A stretch of 64,000 nt of DNA from Nemesobacter sp965249045 (GCA_965249045.1 OZ252213.1:1812032-1876031), one strand, 5' to 3'; counted from the stretch's first letter, positions 9,916 to 18,486 are shown. Made by a program: numbers and translations. Notes: a model not told the origin generated them from the sequence alone.

Positions 9916-10115
9916 ATGAACAACGATTTCTCCGGTGACATCAATACCACCGGTGCGATTGCTGTTGGGGGCACGGCTGAGGGCAACATCGAGACAGCGC
10001 GCGACCGCGAAGTGAACTTCTAGCCAGTGTGGATTCCGATGGAACTTACTACATCGCCGCCGCTGCCACCGGCAGTCAACTCGGGACCTACCAATTGAAT
10101 ATCGAGGAGTTGTAG
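9916..10115 (+). pseudogene. PPC-domain gene fragment
   Basis: From ATG 9916 a PPC-domain start can be read (SGDINTTGAIAVGGTAEGNI) up to TAG 10021. After it, in another frame, comes the domain's end (SDGTYYIAAAATGSQLGTYQ) up to TAG 10113. The middle of the domain is missing, so at least one deletion and one shift have occurred. It is probably a remnant of the same repeat protein as the preceding pseudogene or of a tandem copy. Between 9710 and 9915 I see no readable domain. Confidence 0.6.
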
Positions 10116-10390
10116 GCACACCGACTGGCAGAAACGACGCCCGGACGATTGTGCCAGGCGCCGTTGGCCGCGTTTTTGTCCCTGATGACGGGGTTGCTCG
10201 ACTACTTCCGCGTCGGGTTTTTTTGGGTCTTACGGAACTTCATGAATGGTTCCACAAGCAGACTGTCTATGCCGGGAGAGTCCGCGGCTGTTTTCTTGTA
10301 ACTATCATCGCAACCCGGTTCAGTTCCACGGGTTCTCTGGCGGAACCGACTGTTATGTCAACAAACAGCTTTTGCTGATAAATCAACTTG

Positions 10391-10439
10391 GACCGTGAAA
10401 GTATTCAGGGAAAGCAACTTCTTTGGCAACAAATTATCC
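10391..10439 (+). repeat. Partial copy of the MITE-like element's left half
   Basis: These 49 bases match 7962-8010 at 42 positions, in the same orientation (GACCGTGAAAGTATTC against GACTGTGAAAGTATTC, then GCAA-TTCTTTGGCAACAA in both). No matching right end follows before the next gene at 10473. The two copies therefore form direct repeats around the decayed PPC/Calx-beta locus. The rest of the 10116-10472 gap holds nothing I can identify. Confidence 0.6.
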
Positions 10440-10472
10440 TAAGTGTTAATGATAAAAAATACTGGACAATGG

Positions 10473-11303
10473 CTATCGCTCTTCGGGCCGCTGCATCCAG
10501 CCGCGCTCCGCAAGGATTCGGGCAAACTTCCCGATTTCCGCTGCGCGCTCCGGATCAATTCGTTCGATTTCACCTTCGTGCTCGACAAAGAATTGGATCT
10601 CTGAAAAAATACAGCCGGACGGACAATCGCCCCATGCCTTGCGAAGCACCACATACCATTTCCCGTCCGACCACAGCACTTCAATATCGGAACCATCTCC
10701 CAATACGAATTCAGGGCTGGCGTAGATGATTCCTTCTATCCCATGATATGATATGGCCGCGGAATGGATGCGCTCGCGCGGGTGAAACCTGATCACGATG
10801 GCGGGCGCATATTCAAAAGGAAGAATTTCCACGCCTCGAAGGCCGACCGCCGCATTAAGAGCGTCAAATTCCGGGTGCCCGGTACAAAAAGGACCGGAGA
10901 TTCCCTCTTCGGGCAGACCGACGGACACAGCTTCAAACAGAGACGGTTCCAGACCCAGAATTAGTGTCCCGGGTTCCCATTTTGGACGTGCACTCACCTC
11001 GACCATTTCCGGGGAGACAGCACGTATCAGCCCCAAGACCCGCGCTATGTCGTCGATCAGACTGTATCCGGGAAAATCCGGGATTCCTGACTCCGTTTCG
11101 TTATAGGACCGAATGATGACGCGACGGGCCAGAATTACAGGATCAGTCTCGCTGGTCCGTTCGAGACTTCCGCGAGTGACAACCGGCGCCTCACCGTTAC
11201 ACGGATCCGCGGGGACAACCGCAGATGGGAACGGTACCGGAGACCCCGCGAAGCATGCCGTCACCAGCATCCACAAAGCAGCAATGACTGAGATTCTAAC
11301 CAT
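10473..11303 (-). CDS. Hypothetical lipoprotein
   Basis: A 276-residue protein with a good lipobox (LVTAC, Cys about 17), so it is probably a lipid-anchored envelope protein. The mature part has a segment rich in aliphatic residues (residues 55-110, VILARRVIIRSY to LILGLEPSLFEAV) followed by a beta-rich half with CPSGC near residue 238 and four mature cysteines in total. The segment faintly resembles N-terminal prodomains of secreted subtilases, but no protease domain is present. I do not recognise the family. It is divergent from mqnC and borders the decayed locus. Confidence 0.6.
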   Translation of the reverse strand: MVRISVIAALWMLVTACFAGSPVPFPSAVVPADPCNGEAPVVTRGSLERTSETDPVILARRVIIRSYNETESGIPDFPGYSLIDDIARVLGLIRAVSPEMVEVSARPKWEPGTLILGLEPSLFEAVSVGLPEEGISGPFCTGHPEFDALNAAVGLRGVEILPFEYAPAIVIRFHPRERIHSAAISYHGIEGIIYASPEFVLGDGSDIEVLWSDGKWYVVLRKAWGDCPSGCIFSEIQFFVEHEGEIERIDPERAAEIGKFARILAERGWMQRPEER

Positions 11304-11475
11304 GGGCTCTTAAACAAATCACGTCACCAACTCGAAGGTGCCAAACACTACGCCTAACTATACGCTTTTTCTCAACTGCGGGAAACCTTCTGCTCACACC
11401 CGTTTTGAAGGTGGTTTCAGGAACACTGCACGCAGAATTGACTTTGTGGTTGCTATTAGATTTATTAGTTTCGCT

Positions 11476-12555
11476 ATGGGTTCGCTTGAAAATATCTACG
11501 GGAAGGTTTTTGAGGGTAAGCGGATATCGACCGATGAAGCAACCTTGCTTCTTGGGAAAGCCGACCTGCTTCAACTCGGCTCCCTGGCCGATATTGTAAG
11601 GAAAAGGTTTAATCCGGAAAACATAGTGACCTTCGTCGCGGACACAAACCCAAACTACACAAACGTCTGCGACACGGAGTGCCTTTTCTGCGCTTTCTGG
11701 AGACCGCCGGATGCCTATGATGCCTACACGCTGAGCGTCGACAAAGTAATCGAAATAATGCGCACCTCGTATCACAACGGCGCCACTACCGTCCTTTTGC
11801 AGGGAGGTCACAACCCGGAACTTAAGCTTGACTACTATATTGAAATCGTAAAAAGGGCCAGAAAGGAGATACCGGATCTTCATCTCCACGCCTTCTCCGC
11901 CCCGGAGATAGCCGCTATTGCCAAGTATGAGAATCTTGATACCAGAGATGTGCTGCAAAGCCTTTGGGAAGCGGGGCTAAGAACAATACCGGGAGGCGGC
12001 GCCGAGGTATTGTCCAACAGGACGAGAAGAGCTATAAGCCCCCTCAAGATAGACGCCGACGTATGGATGAGAATCACCAGGGAAGCTCACCAGACAGGCT
12101 TTAAGACAACCGCAACCATGATGTTCGGCCATTTTGAGCAAGACGAAGACATAATAGAGCACCTCTCTAGAATAAGAGAGCTTCAGGATGAGACGGGGAA
12201 GTTCTTGGCGTTCATTCCGTGGACGTTTAAGCCCAAAAACACCCTTCTCGAGAAAAGAATAAAGGATGAGATCGGCGGGGAGAGATATCTAAGGGTTCTC
12301 TCGGTATGCAGGATATTCTTGGATAACTTCAAGCATGTCCAAGGCTCTTGGTTTACCCAAGGAAAGAAAATGGGTTCAATGTCCATGCACTATGGCGCAA
12401 GCGACCTCGGCGGAACTCTTTACGACGAAAACGTCCTGGGGTGCGCCGAGAACAAGATTCGCTCAACTGTTGACGAACTCGTTCATATGATAAAAAGTGC
12501 AGGGTTTATCCCAGCGCAGAGAAATACCTATTACGAAATTCTGGAAAGGTTTTAG
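11476..12555 (+). CDS. mqnC: Cyclic dehypoxanthinyl futalosine synthase (MqnC)
   Basis: A radical SAM enzyme of the futalosine route to menaquinone that cyclises dehypoxanthine futalosine. The cluster-binding motif is CDTECLFC (Cx3Cx2C) in NYTNVCDTECLFCAFWR, followed by LLQGGHNPELKLDYY and LHLHAFSAPEI, all typical of MqnC rather than MqnE. The frame is open from 11338, but family similarity begins at ATG 11476 (MGSLENIYGK), giving 359 residues. No other mqn genes are in the window. A weak hairpin (ACCTC-5-GAGGT) follows the stop. Confidence 0.9.
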   Translation: MGSLENIYGKVFEGKRISTDEATLLLGKADLLQLGSLADIVRKRFNPENIVTFVADTNPNYTNVCDTECLFCAFWRPPDAYDAYTLSVDKVIEIMRTSYHNGATTVLLQGGHNPELKLDYYIEIVKRARKEIPDLHLHAFSAPEIAAIAKYENLDTRDVLQSLWEAGLRTIPGGGAEVLSNRTRRAISPLKIDADVWMRITREAHQTGFKTTATMMFGHFEQDEDIIEHLSRIRELQDETGKFLAFIPWTFKPKNTLLEKRIKDEIGGERYLRVLSVCRIFLDNFKHVQGSWFTQGKKMGSMSMHYGASDLGGTLYDENVLGCAENKIRSTVDELVHMIKSAGFIPAQRNTYYEILERF

Positions 12556-12643
12556 AGTCATTCCCCCTACACCTCAAAAAGAGGTTCTTCCGTCCTCACC
12601 CACACACTCCACAAAAACATAACGGCCGGAATAATGACCGTTT

Positions 12644-13015
12644 TTAATTATTAACGGCTACTATCCAGCTGTTTCCCGCAAAATCCACGCCGCATATAAC
12701 TTCTGAGCTTTGGGAAAAGAGATAGTCGAAGAATTCAAGTGCGCTGCTTGTATGCACCGGGGTCCCAAGATACTCCTTGAGATCTGTTGCGGCGACGCCC
12801 GAACACTCGAAGGCGCAGAGTTCAAAGTCAATCGCCCTCTCCGAATCAACTGTCAGACTGCGGGGCGAGAAAAAAGCGTTTACAAGCGAGGTCCCTGAAG
12901 CAATTTCCATCCGGACGTCAAAACAGCCGCCGAAAAGAAAAAAGATCTCGGCGAACACCTCGTCTATTGAATCAAGATAAAACTCCCTTGACTGCGGATT
13001 CGTGTTCATTTTCAC
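12644..13015 (-). CDS. Hypothetical protein overlapping KDPG aldolase
   Basis: A 123-residue acidic protein of mixed alpha/beta appearance with no signal peptide and no motif I recognise. It starts at GTG 13015 or ATG 13009 and overlaps the stop codon of the upstream aldolase gene, so the two are translationally coupled. The C-terminus (VICGVDFAGNSWIVAVNN) looks like a final beta hairpin. Function unknown. Confidence 0.55.
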   Translation of the reverse strand: MKMNTNPQSREFYLDSIDEVFAEIFFLFGGCFDVRMEIASGTSLVNAFFSPRSLTVDSERAIDFELCAFECSGVAATDLKEYLGTPVHTSSALEFFDYLFSQSSEVICGVDFAGNSWIVAVNN

Positions 13016-13623
13016 GTGGAAAATTCGGAAAATTCCTCAGCTCTTCGTTTTATGGACTGATAGTCATCTCCCTCGCTCAAAAGAGCGGTAGACACTCCGG
13101 CAAGCGCAGCTCCCGCCAAAAGATAATCCCCGATGTTGTCTGTGGTAATTCCTCCGGTGACCAGAATATCCATGAATCCGAGAGGCTCCTTTATAGCCTT
13201 CACGTAGCCCGGGCCGAAACTCGAAGCGGGAAATATCTTTACGAAGTCAGCTCCGATGCTGCGGGCGTTAACCATCTCGGAGGATGTAAACGCCCCGGAG
13301 ATGACCGTGATGCCGTTTTTCCGGCAATACTCGATTATCGCGGGGTCTGTGTGCGGAGAAACTATGAAACGGGCCCCGCAATCGCACATCCGCTCGGCAG
13401 AGCTGCGGTCAAGAACCGTACCTGCCCCGACGCATATTCCGTCCTCAGGGGCAAGCTCTCGAAGAAGTCTTTCAGAACCGGGAGAGATTGATATGATTTC
13501 TATGATTTTTATCCCGCCGTCAACGCATGCCCTTGCAAACTCAAGAGATTTTTCGTAACTGGCGGACCTTATAACGGCCACGACCCTGTTTTCCTTCATA
13601 AACTCGATCTCAGTTTTTTCCAT
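13012..13623 (-). CDS. eda: KDPG/KHG-type aldolase
   Basis: A 203-residue class I aldolase of the KDPG/KHG family, which cleaves 2-keto-3-deoxy-6-phosphogluconate to pyruvate and glyceraldehyde 3-phosphate, or acts on 4-hydroxy-2-oxoglutarate. The Schiff-base lysine is visible in FVKIFPAS near residue 129, with VGAGTVL and the C-terminal VTGGITTDNI phosphate-binding loop. No edd gene is adjacent, so the substrate is uncertain. It is divergent from the Fur-type regulator, sharing a 77-base intergenic region. Confidence 0.85.
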   Translation of the reverse strand: MEKTEIEFMKENRVVAVIRSASYEKSLEFARACVDGGIKIIEIISISPGSERLLRELAPEDGICVGAGTVLDRSSAERMCDCGARFIVSPHTDPAIIEYCRKNGITVISGAFTSSEMVNARSIGADFVKIFPASSFGPGYVKAIKEPLGFMDILVTGGITTDNIGDYLLAGAALAGVSTALLSEGDDYQSIKRRAEEFSEFST

Positions 13624-13633
13624 GGCGCGTGTT

Positions 13634-13662
13634 TTGAGGCTTAAACACTTTTAAGGTACACT
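13634..13662 (+). promoter_or_regulatory. Promoter with palindrome ahead of the Fur-family gene
   Basis: TTGAGG (13634-13639), a 17-base spacer and TACACT (13657-13662) form a plausible sigma-70 promoter pointing at the regulator gene. The spacer contains a perfect inverted repeat, CTTAAA-CACT-TTTAAG (13640-13655). A palindrome between the promoter elements suits an autoregulatory operator and could also control the divergent aldolase. Promoter and operator are inferred from sequence only. Confidence 0.45.
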
Positions 13663-13700
13663 GAAGTTGGCCTGTTTTAATTCCCTTCAAGGGACGGATC

Positions 13701-14150
13701 ATGAAGAATTCTGAACTCAGAACCGAAAACAAGATATCGCAATTCATAAAAAGAAGCAAAGAACTGGGGCTTAAGGTAACTCCCCAGAGAATAGCGATAT
13801 ACAGGGAGCTTGTGGGAAGCATGCAGCACCCAAGCACCGAAATGATCTACAAGAACATAAAGGACTACTATCCGAACATATCTCTCACCACCGTGTACAG
13901 GACGCTTGAAACATTTGAAAAAATGGAACTTATATCCGTAGTGAACACCCTGTATCACGCCGCCAGGTATGATGCCAACATGGAACCTCATCATCACGTC
14001 GTATGCGTGAAATGCAAAAAGATAGAGGATCTATACGACGATTCGATAGCTTATTCGAAACTTGACCCGCAAATAGACAATTACAAAATTCTCGGATACT
14101 CGGTGCTTTTCAGCGGAATCTGCGAGGAATGCAAAAACCTTAGCAACTGA
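13701..14150 (+). CDS. Fur-family metalloregulator (PerR/Fur type)
   Basis: A 149-residue ferric-uptake-regulator family protein: winged helix with LKVTPQRIAIYRELV and ISLTTVYRTLETFEKM (recognition helix, residues about 55-72), then the metal site HHHVVCVKCKKI near residue 97 and a C-terminal CEEC. Two CxxC pairs indicate a structural zinc site. Whether it senses iron, peroxide or another metal cannot be told. The gene has its own promoter with a palindrome and is divergent from the aldolase. Confidence 0.88.
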   Translation: MKNSELRTENKISQFIKRSKELGLKVTPQRIAIYRELVGSMQHPSTEMIYKNIKDYYPNISLTTVYRTLETFEKMELISVVNTLYHAARYDANMEPHHHVVCVKCKKIEDLYDDSIAYSKLDPQIDNYKILGYSVLFSGICEECKNLSN

Positions 14151-14196
14151 CCGGAATCGGGCCGTTTCTCGCAAGACCGCCTAAAAGAGCGGAAAA

Positions 14197-15498
14197 ATGA
14201 AAATCCCTCAAGGCTTTGAACAAGCCATAAACTTCAGTCTGCTGGACTCCATATTCTCAAGAAGGTCGCGACGCTTCGGCCTCGGCATGGAAATTCCCGA
14301 GGGGAATCTGGCTTACAGCTCCGCTCACGACCCGGTTCCTCTTTCCGAACTTGAAGAGGCTTTTTTAATCTGGGCGGGCACGGGAACCACGGGCCTTTCC
14401 CTGGGAGACCTTCCAAGAACCGGCATATCATGGCTTTTCCAGTGGACTGGGAGAAGCTGGCCGTGCTCCTGCAACTCCCATTCGACCGAGCTTTTCTACA
14501 CAAACGACGAAGGAGTCTACATGGTACGGCTTTTTGACCTGATGCCCCCCGATACCTCCATCTTTATGTCATTAGACAGGGAAAAACAGCTTAAAAAAAT
14601 ACTTGAGCTTTTCAGGGCAAGCAGAATTACCCTTGAGAACCAAAGAGCAGACCTTCCAAAGGGAGAACCTGGTCTTTTCGACTTTAACGCCTGGAACACC
14701 AACAAACCGGGAACAACTTTCTTTATTCCCGTGACTAACACCACCGTTGAGTACATGGTGCTTCTGTTCATATACTTCGGAGCTAAATACGGTTTTAACA
14801 TTATTGACGAACTCAACGGGGGAAGGTCGTGCGGTCTTGATAAGTGGATAGAAAAAGGCTACATCAGAAACGATGTCAGGCTTTCCTTGTTTGACTTGGA
14901 ATTAAGGGTACTGACCACCCTTAACGTAGAGCAGGCCTTCATAAGCCAGAACATGAATCTTGCGCTTCAGGCTCTGGGTCTCGGAGGCTGGACATTTACG
15001 GGACTGCTGCCTCATTACACACTCGGGGTTGACCCTTCCCACAAGGGACTCGGGTTTCGGTTCGTCCAGCCGGAGGAAAGTCTTAGGAGCACCAATCCAC
15101 CCTATCCCGTCGGAAGAGACGGAGTTTTCGAGTCCCTCTGCCCTCCCTACGTAGCAGACATGGGCGAAGCGGTCGACAGATTCCTAGAGGTCAGGGGAGA
15201 GTTCTGGAAAGAGGACAATCCGTTTCCATACAGAGACCCCGCCTCGATTCTGCGGGATGAATACCATCCTTCCGAAATCAGGATACAGATAGTAAAGGAT
15301 TTTTGCACTTACGTTTATGAGAACTACGGCAGATTCCCGGCTTTTCTGGACCCGATGTTCGTGCGGCTGGTATTTCAGGCCCACCACCTCGATCTTGAAT
15401 TCTACGACAAGTATTTCCAGAAAGATTCATACCACCAAATGCACAAGGAACACTTCAAACTCTGGCACCCGGAACTGGAGGATCCTTTCGAAAAATAG
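14197..15498 (+). CDS. Unknown 433-aa protein with nitroreductase-like N-terminus
   Basis: A soluble 433-residue protein. Its N-terminus (FSRRSRRFGLGMEIP near residue 20, then PLSELEEAFLIWAGTGTTG) resembles the R-S-R-F flavin-binding start of nitroreductase-fold proteins, and about residue 200 onward a second half contains NLALQALGLGGWT, also reminiscent of that fold. The remainder is aromatic and histidine-rich towards the C-terminus (HQMHKEHFKLWHPE). It could be a divergent flavin oxidoreductase, but I would not assign a reaction. It follows the Fur-type gene by 46 bases and may be controlled with it. Confidence 0.55.
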   Translation: MKIPQGFEQAINFSLLDSIFSRRSRRFGLGMEIPEGNLAYSSAHDPVPLSELEEAFLIWAGTGTTGLSLGDLPRTGISWLFQWTGRSWPCSCNSHSTELFYTNDEGVYMVRLFDLMPPDTSIFMSLDREKQLKKILELFRASRITLENQRADLPKGEPGLFDFNAWNTNKPGTTFFIPVTNTTVEYMVLLFIYFGAKYGFNIIDELNGGRSCGLDKWIEKGYIRNDVRLSLFDLELRVLTTLNVEQAFISQNMNLALQALGLGGWTFTGLLPHYTLGVDPSHKGLGFRFVQPEESLRSTNPPYPVGRDGVFESLCPPYVADMGEAVDRFLEVRGEFWKEDNPFPYRDPASILRDEYHPSEIRIQIVKDFCTYVYENYGRFPAFLDPMFVRLVFQAHHLDLEFYDKYFQKDSYHQMHKEHFKLWHPELEDPFEK

Positions 15499-15527
15499 GC
15501 CGTGGTTAATGATTCGGCGGTCTTCGC

Positions 15528-16097
15528 TCAGGATTTCGCCCTTTCGAGATAATTTCCGTTCCTGGTATCGACTTTTATCATGTCCCCGATATTAATAAAA
15601 AGAGGGACAGCCACCACTGCTCCGGTTTCTATGGTTGCCGGTTTTGTAGTGCCTGAGACCGTATCTCCCTTTACTCCGGGCTCGGTGTGCGCAACCTCGA
15701 AAACAACGGCAGTGGGAAGTTCTACTCCTATGAACTCTCCTTCGTGCATCTGAACGACGACTTCCTGCTGTTCTCTAAGAAACTTCGCCGTATCCCCTAT
15801 TATGTCAGCACTGAAAGGAAACTGGTCAAAAGTCTCGGAATCCATGAAGTAAAACATCGTATCGTCCCTGTACAGATACTGCATCGTCCTTTTCTGGATA
15901 TCGGGGACGTTAAACGTGTCTCCAGCTCGGAATTTCATTTCCCGCACGGCTCCCGTGGCGATATTCTTAAGCCTCGCGGTAACTATCGGGCTTCTCTGCG
16001 CCATCTTCGAATGCTTGTACTCGACTATCTCCCAGATCGCCCCTTCAGTCTCGATCTTCATGCCCTTGTGAAAACGACTAGTGTCAACGACAGCCAT
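15528..16097 (-). CDS. efp: Elongation factor P with Gln34 tip
   Basis: EF-P rescues ribosomes stalled at consecutive prolines. The 189-residue product aligns over its full length with classical EF-P (PGVKGDTVSGTTKPAT and GAVVAVPLFINIGDMIKVDTR). In the loop that reaches the peptidyl-transferase centre, where E. coli has KPGKGQA with modified Lys34, this protein reads SKMAQRSPIV, with Gln exactly at position 34. Lysyl, rhamnosyl or aminopentanol modification of a Lys/Arg tip is therefore not possible at that residue; Arg35 is adjacent. AGGAGG precedes ATG 16097. It lies downstream of mutL on the same strand. Confidence 0.92.
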   Translation of the reverse strand: MAVVDTSRFHKGMKIETEGAIWEIVEYKHSKMAQRSPIVTARLKNIATGAVREMKFRAGDTFNVPDIQKRTMQYLYRDDTMFYFMDSETFDQFPFSADIIGDTAKFLREQQEVVVQMHEGEFIGVELPTAVVFEVAHTEPGVKGDTVSGTTKPATIETGAVVAVPLFINIGDMIKVDTRNGNYLERAKS

Positions 16098-16186
16098 TTC
16101 GGATTTGATCCTCCTTTATGAGTTTGCAAAAAGTAATTTTTTCTTGGAAATTCTCGCTTACGATCGCCATGTATCAACCTTACGGA

Positions 16187-17989
16187 TCAGGTTCTTTTAA
16201 ACATCTTCTCAAGCATATTGTACGATATCCGGGTCGCAACCGGCCGGCCATGAGGACAGGCGTGCGGATTTTCCGAAGCGTCCATATCCGCGAAAAGAGT
16301 CCGCGCCTCCTGTTCTGAGAGTGTCCGATTTGCAGTTATCGAACTGTGGCATGCTATCGTGGCACACACGGTGTCAAGATGCTCCCCCAAACTCTTGGGG
16401 TCGCCAAAACCATCAAGCTCATCAAACAGATCAGTAAAAACCCGGGCGTAATCAGAATCCCTTAAAAATCCCGGAACGGATTTCACCCTCACCGCATTTT
16501 CTCCGAAAATTTCAAAACTAAAGCCGAGCTTCTTCATCTCGTCTGCAAACTGTCGTGCTGTATTGATTTCCCGAATCGTAAGTTCGACAACTTCAGGAAT
16601 GAGAAGCTCTTGGGAACAGGAAGAAGTTTCTTCGAGATAAGACTTTTTTATTCTCTCGAAGTTAACCCGCTCATGGGCCGCATGCTGGTCAACAAGAATG
16701 AGCCCGTCTGGACTCTCGCATACTAGATAGAGTTTTCCGACTTGTCCGAGAAACCTGAGGCTTGAGTAAAAGCCATCGGAAAACATGTCCTCTTTTGCAA
16801 CCTGAGGGGGGTTTTCGAAGACAGCGGAAGCGCCTTGGTGGGAACGGTGAGACGTCAATTCGGGCTTGTACGCGGCTTGCGCGGAAGATGTTTTAGTCGA
16901 GTGTGTTGCGGCGGAGTAATCCTTCTTGGGAGAAAATCCAGGGTCTTTTCGCCGCTCGTAGAAATCTTCAAGGGCCTTCTGAGTTCTTTCCCTGTAGCCC
17001 TTCATCCAAGGAGCATCGGCAAGCATGCCGCCTATCGCGCGGCGAATGCTCTGGCCAACTTCGTACTGGCCCTCAAACATCACCTCGCTTTTGGTCGGGT
17101 GTACATTAACGTCCACCAATGCGGGGTCCCTTTCAATGAAGACCGCCCCCTGGGGATACTTCCCCTTTTCAAGCGTCCTTCCGTAGCAGTCCATTATAAT
17201 CCTGTTTATAAAACGGTCCCTTACGGGTCTTGCGTTCACGTAAGCAAAGAGCCTACGCATGGAGGAGCGGGGGTCTAGGGGACTCCCTAAGAAACCGTGG
17301 AGTGCAAGCGTTTCGTCTTCAAAGTCTATCTCGTAAAGGGATGTGCCAGGAATTATCTGCGCTACGCGCTGCTCAAGCGATTCGCTTCCGCCATAGCGAT
17401 GGATATTCTTCCCGTCTGAAAAAATTTCAAAAGACACCTCGGGCTTTGAAAGGGCCTCGCGCTGGATAACCTCAAGAATTCTCCCAAGTTCGGTTTCCGG
17501 CTTTTTCAGAAACTTAAGCCGCGGCGGCGTGTTGAAAAAAAGGTTCTTAACCTCAACGGACGAACCCACGGGAGACGCCGTCTCCTTCACTTTCCTCATG
17601 ACTCCGCCTTCAACATAGATTTCGGTACCGGACTTCGAGCCCTCGGCGGCAGTTATTATTCTGAACCTCGAAACACTGGCTATGCTTGGAAGCGCCTCGC
17701 CGCGAAAACCAAGGGTCCCTATCGAGAAAAGATCATCGATATCCCTTATTTTGCTCGTGGCGTGGCGTTCAATACTCATAAGGGCATCGTCACGGGACAT
17801 CCCGTGGCCGTTATCAACCACCCTTATAAGTTTCTTGCCTCCAGCCTCAAGATGTATGGATACTCTGGTCGCTGCGGCGTCAATTGAGTTTTCAACAAGT
17901 TCTTTTACTACAGAAGCCGGTCTCTCGACTATTTCTCCGGCAGCTATTTTAGAGACAAGGACATCCGGAAGTGTTCTGATTTTTGCCAT
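16187..17989 (-). CDS. mutL: DNA mismatch repair protein MutL
   Basis: MutL couples mismatch recognition by MutS to strand removal. The 600-residue product has the GHKL ATPase motifs (ENSIDAAATRV, DNGHGMSRDD, GTLGFRGEALPS) and a C-terminal dimerisation domain with the endonuclease motif DQHAAHERVNFE, ACHSSI and CPHGRP. It is thus a nicking MutL, as in bacteria lacking MutH. The linker (residues about 335-400) is low-complexity. The start codon lies 7 bases inside the preceding small gene's end. Confidence 0.95.
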   Translation of the reverse strand: MAKIRTLPDVLVSKIAAGEIVERPASVVKELVENSIDAAATRVSIHLEAGGKKLIRVVDNGHGMSRDDALMSIERHATSKIRDIDDLFSIGTLGFRGEALPSIASVSRFRIITAAEGSKSGTEIYVEGGVMRKVKETASPVGSSVEVKNLFFNTPPRLKFLKKPETELGRILEVIQREALSKPEVSFEIFSDGKNIHRYGGSESLEQRVAQIIPGTSLYEIDFEDETLALHGFLGSPLDPRSSMRRLFAYVNARPVRDRFINRIIMDCYGRTLEKGKYPQGAVFIERDPALVDVNVHPTKSEVMFEGQYEVGQSIRRAIGGMLADAPWMKGYRERTQKALEDFYERRKDPGFSPKKDYSAATHSTKTSSAQAAYKPELTSHRSHQGASAVFENPPQVAKEDMFSDGFYSSLRFLGQVGKLYLVCESPDGLILVDQHAAHERVNFERIKKSYLEETSSCSQELLIPEVVELTIREINTARQFADEMKKLGFSFEIFGENAVRVKSVPGFLRDSDYARVFTDLFDELDGFGDPKSLGEHLDTVCATIACHSSITANRTLSEQEARTLFADMDASENPHACPHGRPVATRISYNMLEKMFKRT

Positions 17990-17996
17990 TAATACT

Positions 17997-18155
17997 TTAG
18001 AAAAGCTTTAGCAGAATAAACAGAATGAGTAGAGCAAGGGGTAAAATGACTGCGGCAACTGAGAAAAACGAAAAAGCCGAGAGCGTTTTTTTCGCATGCG
18101 TCCCGAAAACGTCCTGCGACTGTTCTTCCACCACGCCGAAATATTTCTTAAACAT
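17997..18155 (-). CDS. Small tail-anchored membrane protein (52 aa)
   Basis: On the minus strand an ATG at 18155 opens a 52-codon frame ending at TAA 17997. It overlaps the end of the GYD-domain gene (GATGTTTAA) by eight bases and stops just before mutL starts. The first half is polar (KYFGVVEEQSQDVFGTHAKK) and the second half is one strongly hydrophobic helix ending LLILFILLKLF, a tail-anchor-like layout. The tight overlap suggests an operon GYD protein, this protein, mutL. No family recognised. Confidence 0.55.
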   Translation of the reverse strand: MFKKYFGVVEEQSQDVFGTHAKKTLSAFSFFSVAAVILPLALLILFILLKLF

Positions 18156-18486
18156 CTTTATCCTTCCGTGCCCGCTGGGGAGGAGTTTTTTGCGTCCTGG
18201 CCCTGTTAAGGGACTTCACCAGAGATTCGACCGAAACCGCCGGAAGAGTAATCAGCTCGAGCGTGCCCCTTGAGCAAAGGTCAACCGATACCTTTCCTAT
18301 GGTCTCGTTATCGGGCGCCTCCACTATGTTTACAAAATCGTATCTGCCCAAAGTTGCATACTGCTCGATAACCCTGACGCCTATATCCTCAAGCTCCCTG
18401 TCGACTTCCTTTATTCTCCCGGGTCTTTCCTTCACAGTTTTTCTGCCCTCGGGAGTAAGTCTGCTGAGTAATATATAAATTGCCAT
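18148..18486 (-). CDS. GYD-domain protein
   Basis: A 112-residue protein of the GYD family of small dimeric ferredoxin-like-fold proteins; the typical start (YILLSRLTPEGRKTVKERPGRI) and LGRYDFVNIVEAPDNET are present. Members have no established general function. The basic C-terminus (about residues 94-112) is an extension. It heads the operon towards the small membrane protein and mutL. Confidence 0.75.
   Translation of the reverse strand: MAIYILLSRLTPEGRKTVKERPGRIKEVDRELEDIGVRVIEQYATLGRYDFVNIVEAPDNETIGKVSVDLCSRGTLELITLPAVSVESLVKSLNRARTQKTPPQRARKDKDV

Noticed and set aside
12556..12643. Possible terminators (ACCTC-5-GAGGT and AACGG...CCGTT followed by Ts) after mqnC
   Set aside because: Stems of only five bases; too weak to call as separate features.
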